Source: RHLJ01 sp965222205
Lineage (GTDB): Bacteria > Bacteroidota > Rhodothermia > Balneolales > Balneolaceae
Direction of reading: 5' to 3'
Assembly: GCA_965222205.1 (NCBI GenBank)
Contig: OZ244932.1
Span: 2,418,001-2,482,000 of the forward strand
Length of the DNA stretch: 64,000 bases
In this document: in pieces, positions 8,515 through 15,511 of the stretch
Layout of the letters: each line of letters starts with the position of its first letter
Position numbering within the stretch: the stretch's first letter is position 1
The notes under the pieces: model-generated
Databases searched by the model: none
The model's input: only the letters and a program-made list of their open reading frames with translations
Told to the model about the DNA's origin: nothing
Translations under genes and position numbers: made by a program

Positions 8515-9222
8515 ATGGAACTCTGGACAGCATTATTTTTGGGCTTTGCAGGTAGTTTCCATTGTGTGGGGATGTGCGGTCCCATTGCGATGTCTATTCC
8601 AAGATCAAGTTCCCGGACTTTTGTTCTTACCAGTTACGCGTTTATTTATAATTCCGGTAGAATTTTAGTCTATGCTCTGCTGGGTTTGTTTTTTGGATTG
8701 CTTGGAACCCAAATTACAATTGCTGGCTTCCAGGGATGGATTTCTATCATGCTCGGGGCAGCAATTGTAGCAGCCGTACTAATGAATCGGTTTTTTAAGA
8801 GTCGCCCAAAACCTATCCTTCTTGAAAAACTCACCCAAACGGTTTCGAAATACTACGGCCTGTTATTGAGGAAAGAATCGCTGCCCGCTCTTTTTGGCAT
8901 GGGTGTGCTAAACGGACTTCTGCCCTGCGCTTTTGTCTATTCCGGATTAGCTGTTGCAGCGCTAACAGAATCTCCTACGCATAGTATGATGTATATGACT
9001 CTGTTCGGACTTGGAACTTTCCCGGCAATGTATTTTATGTATCTCGCCCCATCCATTCTCTCTCTTGATCTTCGCAACTCCATCAGAAAGTTTGTACCCT
9101 ATCTGGCTTTTTCTTTGGGTCTCTTTCTTATCGTTCGGGGAATCGCTCTTCAGGATTTATACCTCCCCAGAATTATAGCCGAAAGCGTGGAGAGTGTTTG
9201 TGTTTTTCCGGGTACTCAATAA
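8515..9222 (+). CDS. TauE/SafE-like membrane protein (COG2836 type) of the cco cluster
   Basis: A 235-residue polytopic membrane protein with about six spans. The N-terminal motif GSFHCVGMCGPIA and the mid-protein GVLNGLLPCAFVY, each with cysteines within the membrane, are typical of the COG2836 SafE/DsbD-like family found beside ccoGHIS in many bacteria. Members are proposed to take part in copper or reductant handling for cbb3 oxidase; direct evidence is limited. Its start lies one base after the ccoH stop. It appears to be the last gene of the respiratory cluster. Confidence 0.85.
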   Translation: MELWTALFLGFAGSFHCVGMCGPIAMSIPRSSSRTFVLTSYAFIYNSGRILVYALLGLFFGLLGTQITIAGFQGWISIMLGAAIVAAVLMNRFFKSRPKPILLEKLTQTVSKYYGLLLRKESLPALFGMGVLNGLLPCAFVYSGLAVAALTESPTHSMMYMTLFGLGTFPAMYFMYLAPSILSLDLRNSIRKFVPYLAFSLGLFLIVRGIALQDLYLPRIIAESVESVCVFPGTQ

Positions 9223-9264
9223 TTCGAAATATACTGTCTCTATATTTTCATTATCATCTGACCA

Positions 9265-10326
9265 ATGAAAAAGAAGCTGCAAAATATTGGCCTGATTGCC
9301 CTCAGTATTATTTTATGTTTAATAATTCTTGAACTTTTTTTTCGACTTTTTAGCCCAACCAGAGATTATTCTTCAAAAAACGATCGTCACCTCATTCAGC
9401 CCGACTCTCTTCTTTCCTATCGATATGCATCAAACCTGGATACTAATTTAGTAACCATTGATTACCGAATAGATATCAAAACTAATCGTTTCGGGTTCAG
9501 AGACGGCCAATGGAATTTTGATACTACTCAAACCAATCTTCTGGTTCTGGGTAATTCATTTTCTGCCGGATTTGGAGTAGATAATGAGGAAAGATGGTCA
9601 AGCCTACTCGATATAAAACTATCAGCTTTGGAAAGCCCGGCAACTGTGTATAATGCAGCTATATCAGGCTACAGTATAACTCAGTCGATAGATAATGGAA
9701 TTCAGCTTTCAAAATTGATTCAACCGGAAATTATCATTGTTGGACTTTATCTAAACTCTCTGGATCGATTAGATGATCCTTTTCAGTACTATAAAGGCTT
9801 CAGTGTAAAAAAATCCGCCATACCTTATGCAAAAGTTTCTAATGAGGAATTATTTTTCTCATTCTGGAAGGCTGATTTCCTAAAAAACATAGATATCTTT
9901 TTTAAAAAGCATTCTATGCTGTATCAATTTGCAGAACAGAGAATACGATATAGAATCTTACCCTCCATGAGGAGGTTACTCAACTCTAAATCAAAACTTG
10001 AAGAAACTTCAGGTGAATATTCTAGCCTTAGCCAAGCTGCTTTTGATGAACTAATTAGATTACAATCCTCAGTATCAGCTGAAATATATCTGCTCCCAAT
10101 CATCCAGCATAATCGTGAATTTGAAATCTTTGAGAATCAGGTGAAAATTTATCGGGATTTGACTCACTTAATCTCCGATTCAGAAATTCAATTCATAGAT
10201 ATACTACCGCAATTCGAATCAGAAATAAAAAAAGGAACTGACATGTGGATTAAAAATGATCCACATTGGAACAAAAAAGCACATTCTTTAGCAGCTAGGG
10301 TAATTAGCGAGCAGTTATTCCATTAA
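9265..10326 (+). CDS. Membrane-anchored SGNH/GDSL-type hydrolase-like protein
   Basis: A 353-residue protein with an N-terminal membrane anchor (about 7-27) and an extracytoplasmic SGNH fold. Block I reads LVLGNSFSAGFGV with S98 as the likely nucleophile, in place of the usual GDS. Block V reads KNDPHWNKKAH with D332 and H334. Such proteins are esterases or acetyltransferase partners acting on polysaccharides. The substrate is unknown and there is no glycan cluster nearby. The end overlaps a degraded oxidoreductase tail on the other strand by four bases. Confidence 0.78.
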   Translation: MKKKLQNIGLIALSIILCLIILELFFRLFSPTRDYSSKNDRHLIQPDSLLSYRYASNLDTNLVTIDYRIDIKTNRFGFRDGQWNFDTTQTNLLVLGNSFSAGFGVDNEERWSSLLDIKLSALESPATVYNAAISGYSITQSIDNGIQLSKLIQPEIIIVGLYLNSLDRLDDPFQYYKGFSVKKSAIPYAKVSNEELFFSFWKADFLKNIDIFFKKHSMLYQFAEQRIRYRILPSMRRLLNSKSKLEETSGEYSSLSQAAFDELIRLQSSVSAEIYLLPIIQHNREFEIFENQVKIYRDLTHLISDSEIQFIDILPQFESEIKKGTDMWIKNDPHWNKKAHSLAARVISEQLFH

Positions 10327-10577
10327 GTTGAATTTAATACTCCTTCCTCTTTCCATTCTACAACACTGTTAGTATCCATTGCTTCAATAGCCATACTTAC
10401 CAGAATGGAGACGCTTGCTCCGGTTCGTACATTCGAGTCTGGTTCTTTCTAGCTATTGATGAAATCTTTGAAATCGATCAGTGCTTGTTTTGACACGTCC
10501 ATGTCGTCCGTGAAAACGAAATCTGCATTCTTTCTGGCGGGTTTTGGGTGCTTTTGACTACTAAAAGTACCAGAAGA
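10323..10577 (-). pseudogene. C-terminal remnant of a Gfo/Idh/MocA-type oxidoreductase
   Basis: Reading the minus strand from 10577 to 10323 gives about 85 codons interrupted by one TAG at 10449-10451. Before the stop it reads FVFTDDMDVSKQALIDFKDF; after it NVRTGASVSILVSMAIEAMD and VVEWKEEG, ending at TAA. The RTG...SI...AIEAMDT...W tail resembles the C-terminus of Gfo/Idh/MocA dehydrogenases. A TGA at 10578-10580 ends the frame upstream and no N-terminal part follows. I read this as a decayed gene end. The family assignment is from memory of the motif, without a search. Confidence 0.5.
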
Positions 10578-10674
10578 TCACCTCCCTTCATAGGAGATTC
10601 ATCAACACCCCTCGATGAGATAAAAGGCGTTGATCTGTGAAGAGCCTCGGATTGGGTTCTTTGTTCATTTCAAC

Positions 10675-10694
10675 CCCCGGGATGAATCCCGGGG
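10675..10694. repeat. GC-rich hairpin in the gap before the HAD gene
   Basis: CCCCGGGAT (10675-10683) and ATCCCGGGG (10686-10694) form a perfect 9-bp stem with a two-base loop, followed on the plus strand by CTTTT. It could be a weak terminator or, with the flanking sequence, part of a dispersed palindromic repeat. The rest of 10578-10804 shows no coding frame or RNA gene that I can support. Confidence 0.5.
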
Positions 10695-10804
10695 CTTTTG
10701 ATGTTAGACCCTTTCAGGCTTACGTCATAAAATTATCTGACATCTATATCTCTCAGGAACCTGCCTATCAGAAGACAGGGGAACATTCTCTAAAACAAAA
10801 GAAA

Positions 10805-11506
10805 CTAAACCTCTAAAGCCTTTTTCAACACTTCAAAATCATCGAAGCATAGATCCGGTAAAGTTGCTTCAAATTCGGTGGGATCAGATTTATACCAGGC
10901 TACTTTCCATCCGGCTTTGAGACCGCCTTTTACATCGGAGGTGATCGAATCTCCAACATAGAGGATTTTATCTCTTGGAACTCCGGCTAGCTCTGTGGAA
11001 TGATCGAATATTTTTTGATGAGGTTTCATCACTCCTACCTCTTCTGAAATGACAATCTGACTGGTGGTTTTCTTGAATCCGAATTGTTCGATTTTCATCC
11101 ATTGCGTTTCCGCAAATCCATTAGTGATAATTCCCGTTGAATATTTTTCTGAAATCGAATTGTAAGCTTCTTTCGCCCCATCAATCCATTCCCAGTGATT
11201 CCTGTAATAATTCATATATACTTTGCCGGCTTCTTCATATAAGCCGGGTTCAATATTCAGCTCTGTGAAAGTCTCTTCAAATCTGCGCCGATGGAGAATA
11301 TGTCGATCGATTTCCCCTCTGCCATATTCTTCCCATAATCCTTTGTTGATTTGATGGTAGGTCTCTATAAGACTTTGGAGCGGAATTGATTTAAAGACGC
11401 CAAAATGCCCGTGAACATCTGCCAATCCGTTTTGTTCTGCCTTTTTGTGATTAAGAAGGGTATCGTCTAAGTCAAAATAAATGAAATCGGGATTGAGAAC
11501 TGACAA
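10805..11506 (-). CDS. HAD superfamily hydrolase, YjjG-like nucleotidase
   Basis: A 233-residue haloacid dehalogenase-type phosphatase. Motif I is FDLDDTLLNH with the nucleophile and acid/base aspartates, motif II is GIITNGF, and the C-terminal motifs are KPHQKIF and YVGDSITSDVKGG. The pattern and length match YjjG/YfnB-type noncanonical pyrimidine nucleotidases. An in-frame stop lies shortly upstream and no ATG is available, so the start is the TTG at 11506. It is monocistronic and divergent from lemA. Confidence 0.85.
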   Translation of the reverse strand: MSVLNPDFIYFDLDDTLLNHKKAEQNGLADVHGHFGVFKSIPLQSLIETYHQINKGLWEEYGRGEIDRHILHRRRFEETFTELNIEPGLYEEAGKVYMNYYRNHWEWIDGAKEAYNSISEKYSTGIITNGFAETQWMKIEQFGFKKTTSQIVISEEVGVMKPHQKIFDHSTELAGVPRDKILYVGDSITSDVKGGLKAGWKVAWYKSDPTEFEATLPDLCFDDFEVLKKALEV

Positions 11507-11599
11507 TGGAACGGTTTTTGATTATTGTTAGAGCAGATTGAACATAAGTCAATTCGGCTCGTATTGCGGGCGCAAAGTTAATCAACTAAATACAAAAAC

Positions 11600-12190
11600 A
11601 TGAAGGGAAAAGTTATAATCGGAATTGTGGTAGTTATTCTTATCGCTTTTTTTGGTATAAGCGTGAATAACAGTCTCGTTGAAAGAGAGGAAAGCGTGGA
11701 AAGCGCATGGGCTCAGGTTGAAAACCAATATCAGCGCAGGGCAGATTTAATACCTAATCTGGTAAACACCGTTCGTGGGGCAGCTGACTTCGAACAAGAA
11801 ACCTTAACTTCAGTAATTGAAGCAAGAAGTCAGGCTACTTCGGTCAATATCAGTGCTGATGATTTAAACGATCCTGCTAAACTTCAGCAGTTTCAGCAAG
11901 CCCAGGCTCAGTTAAGTGGTGCTTTGTCCAGACTGTTGGTTACGGTAGAACGCTATCCCGAACTAAAAGCCAATGCCAATTTCAGGGATCTTCAGTCTCA
12001 GCTGGAAGGAACTGAGAATCGTATTTCTACAGAAAGAATGCGTTTTAATAACGCTGCACAATCATATAATACTTCGATCAGGAAATTTCCTACGAGTATT
12101 TTTGCTTCAATAGGTGGCTTTAATAGAAAAGCATATTTCGAAGCAGATCAAGGTGCTGAGCAGGCTCCTACGGTAGACTTCAATAATTAA
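11600..12190 (+). CDS. lemA: LemA family protein
   Basis: A 196-residue LemA protein: one N-terminal membrane span (about 4-22), then the conserved coiled, helical domain with ESAWAQVENQYQRRADLIPN and the usual region NLQS-type LKANANFRDLQSQLEGTENR. The family is widespread and usually sits with TPM-domain genes, as here. The molecular role is not firmly known; envelope stress or protein quality control is suggested for the neighbourhood. Confidence 0.93.
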   Translation: MKGKVIIGIVVVILIAFFGISVNNSLVEREESVESAWAQVENQYQRRADLIPNLVNTVRGAADFEQETLTSVIEARSQATSVNISADDLNDPAKLQQFQQAQAQLSGALSRLLVTVERYPELKANANFRDLQSQLEGTENRISTERMRFNNAAQSYNTSIRKFPTSIFASIGGFNRKAYFEADQGAEQAPTVDFNN

Positions 12191-12195
12191 TTAAA

Positions 12196-12255
12196 ACGAC
12201 GAAAGACCAATGATCTCCAACGAACGGTGGTCGTTGGTCCGCCGTCCATCGTCGT
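12196..12255. repeat. Nested inverted repeat just before the TPM gene
   Basis: The outer arms ACGACGA (12196-12202) and TCGTCGT (12249-12255) enclose an inner hairpin CCAACGA (12217-12223)/TCGTTGG (12231-12237). The element ends five bases before the ATG at 12260 and takes the place of a ribosome-binding site. The open frame running through it from a GTG at 12227 gives an unlikely N-terminus (VVGPPSIVV), so I treat it as a noncoding palindrome. Confidence 0.55.
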
Positions 12256-12259
12256 AACT

Positions 12260-12706
12260 ATGGCTAAATTTTTATCAAAAGAAGAAGAAAAGACAATTAT
12301 CTCAGCAATTAAAGAAGCTGAGTTGAATACTTCAGGAGAGGTCCGGGTACATATCGAACCAAGATGTAAAGCTGACGACCCAGTTACCAGAGCTAAAGAG
12401 GTGTTTGCGGAATTGGGGATGCATGAAACTGAGCTCCGTAATGGGGTCATCATTTATGTAGCTACTAAAGATCATAAGATGGCTGTTTGGGGAGACAAAG
12501 GAATTCACGAAAAAGTGGGGCAGGCTTTTTGGGAAGATGAGATTGCATTGATGAAAAAGTATTTCCAGGCAGACGATTACGAAAGTGGGTTAAGGGATGC
12601 TATTTTGATGGTTGGAGAGAAGTTGAAAGAATTTTTTCCTTATCAAACAGATGATGTGAATGAGCTGGATGATGAGATCAGTTATGGGGGAAAAGATGAG
12701 AAATAA
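12260..12706 (+). CDS. TPM domain protein (TPM_phosphatase-like)
   Basis: A soluble protein of 148 residues from the ATG at 12260 (MAKFLSKEEEKTI), which I prefer to a GTG 33 bases upstream inside a palindrome. It contains one TPM domain (TLP18.3/Psb32/MOLO-1), with TSGEVRVHIEPRC, IYVATKDHKMAVWGDKGIHEKVG and the helical C-terminal half. It forms a lemA-TPM-TPM set with its neighbours and overlaps the next gene by 11 bases. The function of the bacterial family is not settled. Confidence 0.86.
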   Translation: MAKFLSKEEEKTIISAIKEAELNTSGEVRVHIEPRCKADDPVTRAKEVFAELGMHETELRNGVIIYVATKDHKMAVWGDKGIHEKVGQAFWEDEIALMKKYFQADDYESGLRDAILMVGEKLKEFFPYQTDDVNELDDEISYGGKDEK

Positions 12707-13634
12707 TTATCAAGAAAAAGTCTTTGCGAAGAATCCCGTAAAGCAGATTCTTAATTTCAATGAGGAACACAGAGATTACTTCGTCGAAGAAATAGAACCT
12801 GTTGGTTTTAAAACCAGCTTCCTCGCAAAGACTGCCTTCATTGTAGTACTGCTTTTAACTCTGTCAATTCCAACAACTGCACAGAATTTAGATTTCCTTC
12901 CTGACCGCCCGACTGGTATGGTGAATGACTATGCCGATATGCTTACAACAAGCGAAGAGCAACGGCTGGAACGTAAGTTGATCAATTACAGGGATACTAC
13001 TACCAATGTAATTGCTATTGCCATTTTGGAAAGCCTGGAAGGTAATTCTGTTGAAGAGGTCGGGACTGAACTTTTCAATAATTGGAGGATGTGGGAAGGT
13101 GACCGATATAACGGAGTTTTAATACTCATTTCTGAAAGTGATCGTGCTATTCGAATTGAAGTAGGTTATGGACTTGAGGGAGCTATACCTGATGTTATGG
13201 CCAACAGGATAATCAATGAAATCATTACTCCGGGATTCCAAAACCAAGATGTTTATGGCGGATTGGACCGAGCCATTAATGCAATGATCCAGCTTGCATC
13301 AGGAGAATTTGAAGGTGCTCCGGAAGGGTTGAATAGAAATAATGGTGATGGAGGTTTTCCTGTTGATGTCTTAATCATCATTATTATCATTATCATTTTT
13401 ATTGTTTCGAAAGGTGGTCGCGGAGGAAGAGGAAATCGAAGAAGAACATTTGGACCGGAAGATGTAGTAGAAGCTTTATTCTGGAGCCAGGTGTTTGGCG
13501 GAGGCCGTAGTCGCGGTGGCGGAAGCTCTTGGGGAGGCGGTGGATTCGGTTCCGGTGGTGGAGGCGGATTTGGAGGCTTCTCAGGTGGAGGAGGCTTTGG
13601 TTCTGGTGGAGGCGGTGCGAGTGGAGGCTGGTAA
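12696..13634 (+). CDS. Membrane TPM domain protein with glycine-rich C-terminus
   Basis: A 312-residue protein from the ATG at 12696, which follows GGGGGA with good spacing. After a soluble N-terminal stretch of about 40 residues comes a hydrophobic segment ending in TTAQ (about 42-62), then a TPM domain (about 68-200) with GMVNDYADMLTTSEEQRLE and IRIEVGYGLEGAIPD. A second span (about 226-238, Ile-rich) and a tail rich in GGG, GS and GF repeats follow. The Gly-rich tail is common in this YgcG-like family. Topology suggests the TPM domain is outside the cytoplasm. It partners LemA by genomic habit. Confidence 0.86.
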   Translation: MRNNYQEKVFAKNPVKQILNFNEEHRDYFVEEIEPVGFKTSFLAKTAFIVVLLLTLSIPTTAQNLDFLPDRPTGMVNDYADMLTTSEEQRLERKLINYRDTTTNVIAIAILESLEGNSVEEVGTELFNNWRMWEGDRYNGVLILISESDRAIRIEVGYGLEGAIPDVMANRIINEIITPGFQNQDVYGGLDRAINAMIQLASGEFEGAPEGLNRNNGDGGFPVDVLIIIIIIIIFIVSKGGRGGRGNRRRTFGPEDVVEALFWSQVFGGGRSRGGGSSWGGGGFGSGGGGGFGGFSGGGGFGSGGGGASGGW

Positions 13635-13639
13635 TAGGG

Positions 13640-14869
13640 TTAGTTTTTTAACGAATCCAGCGCCTGATTCAAATCATCAATAATATCTTCAGCATCTTCA
13701 ATACCTACTGCCAGACGTACCAGACCATCTGAAATCCCGGCTTTTTCACGTAATTCTTCATTCATCACAGAGTGGGTCATAGAAGCAGGATGTTGAATCA
13801 AAGTATCAACTGTTCCCAGGCTTACAGCGAGCGTACATAGCTTAACACTATTCATTAAACGCTCTCCTGATGTATAACCTCCATCCAGTTCAAATGAGAT
13901 AACACCACTAAAACCATTCTCAAATATTGAATTTGCCAGTTCGTATTGGGGATGAGATTCCAGTCCGGGATACCAAACTCTTTCTACTAACTCATACGAT
14001 TCTAAAAATTGTGCCACTGTTAACGCATTTTCTGAGTGCTTTTTCATTCTAAGAGATAAGGTCTTTAATCCCTGGTGGAGCAAAAAGGCATCCTGTGGAG
14101 CTGAGATACCACCAAGATTTTTCCTGAACTTAGCCAGATTTACTTCCTCAATAAGTTCTTTCTTAAGCACTAACGCACCACCAATTACACTGCCATGACC
14201 TCCCAAGTACTTTGTTGTAGAATGCGCGACAATATCTGCACCTAGAGAAAGTGGGCGTAAGTGATAAGGAGATGCGAAGGTGTTATCTACCATCAGTAAT
14301 GCCCCATATCTGTGAGCAATATCAGCGATAGATTGTATATCAGAAACCGTCATTGTAGGATTTGCTATACTCTCTAAGTAGACAAGTTTAGTATTGGAGT
14401 TTTTCTCCAGCTCTAATTCAAGCAAAAAAGAATCGCTCATATCTACAAAGGAAGTAGAAATTCCCATTATCGGTGCTTCCTCTTTCAGGAACTGACTGGT
14501 ACATCCATATAGCGCATCCTGAGCTACTACGTGACCTCCCAATGAAATAGAGATTATTCCAGTACTTATTGCTGCCATCCCACTTCCAAATACCATACCG
14601 CGAAACAAATCTTCTTCCTTTAATCCATAGGTTTCAAGTTCGCAAATAGCTCTTTCCAACTGCTCAACCGTAGGGTTTCCAAGACGGGAGTAAATATGAG
14701 CATCACTTTCTCCGGAGAATGCATCCCTTCCCTGCTTTACATTGTCAAACACAAACGTGGAAGTTTGGTAGATAGGAGCAAGGTGTGAGCCAAACTGATC
14801 TCTTTCTTTTTTTCCCGCGTGAACAGTAGTAGTATTAAAGCTATGAGGTTTTTTTGTAACAGTAATCAT
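13640..14869 (-). CDS. Trans-sulfuration family PLP enzyme, methionine gamma-lyase-like
   Basis: A 409-residue enzyme of the Cys/Met metabolism PLP family. The PLP lysine is in HSTTKYLGGHGS (about residue 220). The YGCT motif (about 118) carries the cysteine typical of methionine gamma-lyase, and PASMTHS near the C-terminus matches that subgroup more than cystathionine gamma-synthase. It would cleave methionine or cysteine derivatives to 2-oxo acids, ammonia and thiols. It lies in an operon behind an Lrp-type regulator, with stop and start overlapping by one base. Cystathionine beta/gamma activities remain possible. Confidence 0.83.
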   Translation of the reverse strand: MITVTKKPHSFNTTTVHAGKKERDQFGSHLAPIYQTSTFVFDNVKQGRDAFSGESDAHIYSRLGNPTVEQLERAICELETYGLKEEDLFRGMVFGSGMAAISTGIISISLGGHVVAQDALYGCTSQFLKEEAPIMGISTSFVDMSDSFLLELELEKNSNTKLVYLESIANPTMTVSDIQSIADIAHRYGALLMVDNTFASPYHLRPLSLGADIVAHSTTKYLGGHGSVIGGALVLKKELIEEVNLAKFRKNLGGISAPQDAFLLHQGLKTLSLRMKKHSENALTVAQFLESYELVERVWYPGLESHPQYELANSIFENGFSGVISFELDGGYTSGERLMNSVKLCTLAVSLGTVDTLIQHPASMTHSVMNEELREKAGISDGLVRLAVGIEDAEDIIDDLNQALDSLKN

Positions 14870-15336
14870 TATACAGGGATATTAAATTCTTCTTTAATAG
14901 TGCTTAGCACGATACTGGTGTGAAGCCGCTGAACGTCAGGAAGGGTGGTTAACTTAGCCCGCAAAAACTGTTCAAAATCCTTTACATCTTTTGCAACAAT
15001 ATGAAGCAGGAAATCTCCCTCACCGGTTGTGTTATAGCAGGCGAGAATCTCCGGAATAGATTTAATAGCATCAGTAAACTCGCCCATAAGATTAAGTTGA
15101 TGAACACTTAACGTAACTGACACAAAAGCACTAAAGCCCTTTCCTATCGATTCTTTATTTAGAATCGCGGTATAGCCTTGAATCACATTATTCTTTTCCA
15201 GTCTTCTCACTCTTTCAAGAGTAGGAGTTGTAGTAAGATTAATTCTTTCCGCAAGTTCCTTATTAGATAGCCTTCCCTCTTTCTGAAGAATCGACACTAT
15301 CTTTTTATCTATTTCATCAAGCTTAACTTTATTCAT
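14869..15336 (-). CDS. Lrp/AsnC family transcriptional regulator
   Basis: A 155-residue Lrp-type regulator. The helix-turn-helix is in residues 5-55 (LDEIDKKIVSILQKEGRLSN, TPTLERVRRLEKNNVI) and the RAM effector-binding domain follows (about 70-145). It is translated just ahead of the methionine gamma-lyase-like gene, as with MdeR-type regulators, and probably senses methionine or another amino acid. The 13-bp-arm palindrome at 15394-15426 is a candidate operator. Confidence 0.9.
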   Translation of the reverse strand: MNKVKLDEIDKKIVSILQKEGRLSNKELAERINLTTTPTLERVRRLEKNNVIQGYTAILNKESIGKGFSAFVSVTLSVHQLNLMGEFTDAIKSIPEILACYNTTGEGDFLLHIVAKDVKDFEQFLRAKLTTLPDVQRLHTSIVLSTIKEEFNIPV

Positions 15337-15393
15337 GATATGCCTATTATTCTTTATATAATATATTAATTGGCATATAGTATCAATACTATA

Positions 15394-15426
15394 TTATAAA
15401 TACAGAATATTAATCTGTATTTATAA
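15394..15426. promoter_or_regulatory. Inverted repeat upstream of the Lrp-type regulator
   Basis: TTATAAATACAGA (15394-15406) and TCTGTATTTATAA (15414-15426) are perfect 13-base arms around a 7-base AT-rich loop, about 60-90 bases upstream of the lrp-type start. Position and symmetry fit an operator for the regulator-lyase operon. Confidence 0.5.
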
Positions 15427-15448
15427 TTTTTAAAGAATAATAAACTAA

Positions 15449-15481
15449 AAAAGCCCCGAAATTGACCAATCTCCGGGGCTT
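15449..15481 (-). terminator. Intrinsic terminator downstream of the acyl-CoA dehydrogenase gene
   Basis: On the minus strand AAGCCCCG (from 15481) pairs with CGGGGCTT (to 15451) and is followed by further T. It sits 31 bases after the dehydrogenase stop and insulates the lrp promoter region. Confidence 0.8.
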
Positions 15482-15511
15482 AGACATGTTAACTCGAACT
15501 ACCAACCATAT

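Noticed and set aside
12227..12259. Upstream GTG start for the TPM gene
   Set aside because: The added peptide comes from a palindrome; the ATG at 12260 matches the family's start.
13495..13683. Ala/Val/Glu-rich frame in the TPM gene's 3' end
   Set aside because: It is the alternate frame of the Gly-rich coding repeat.
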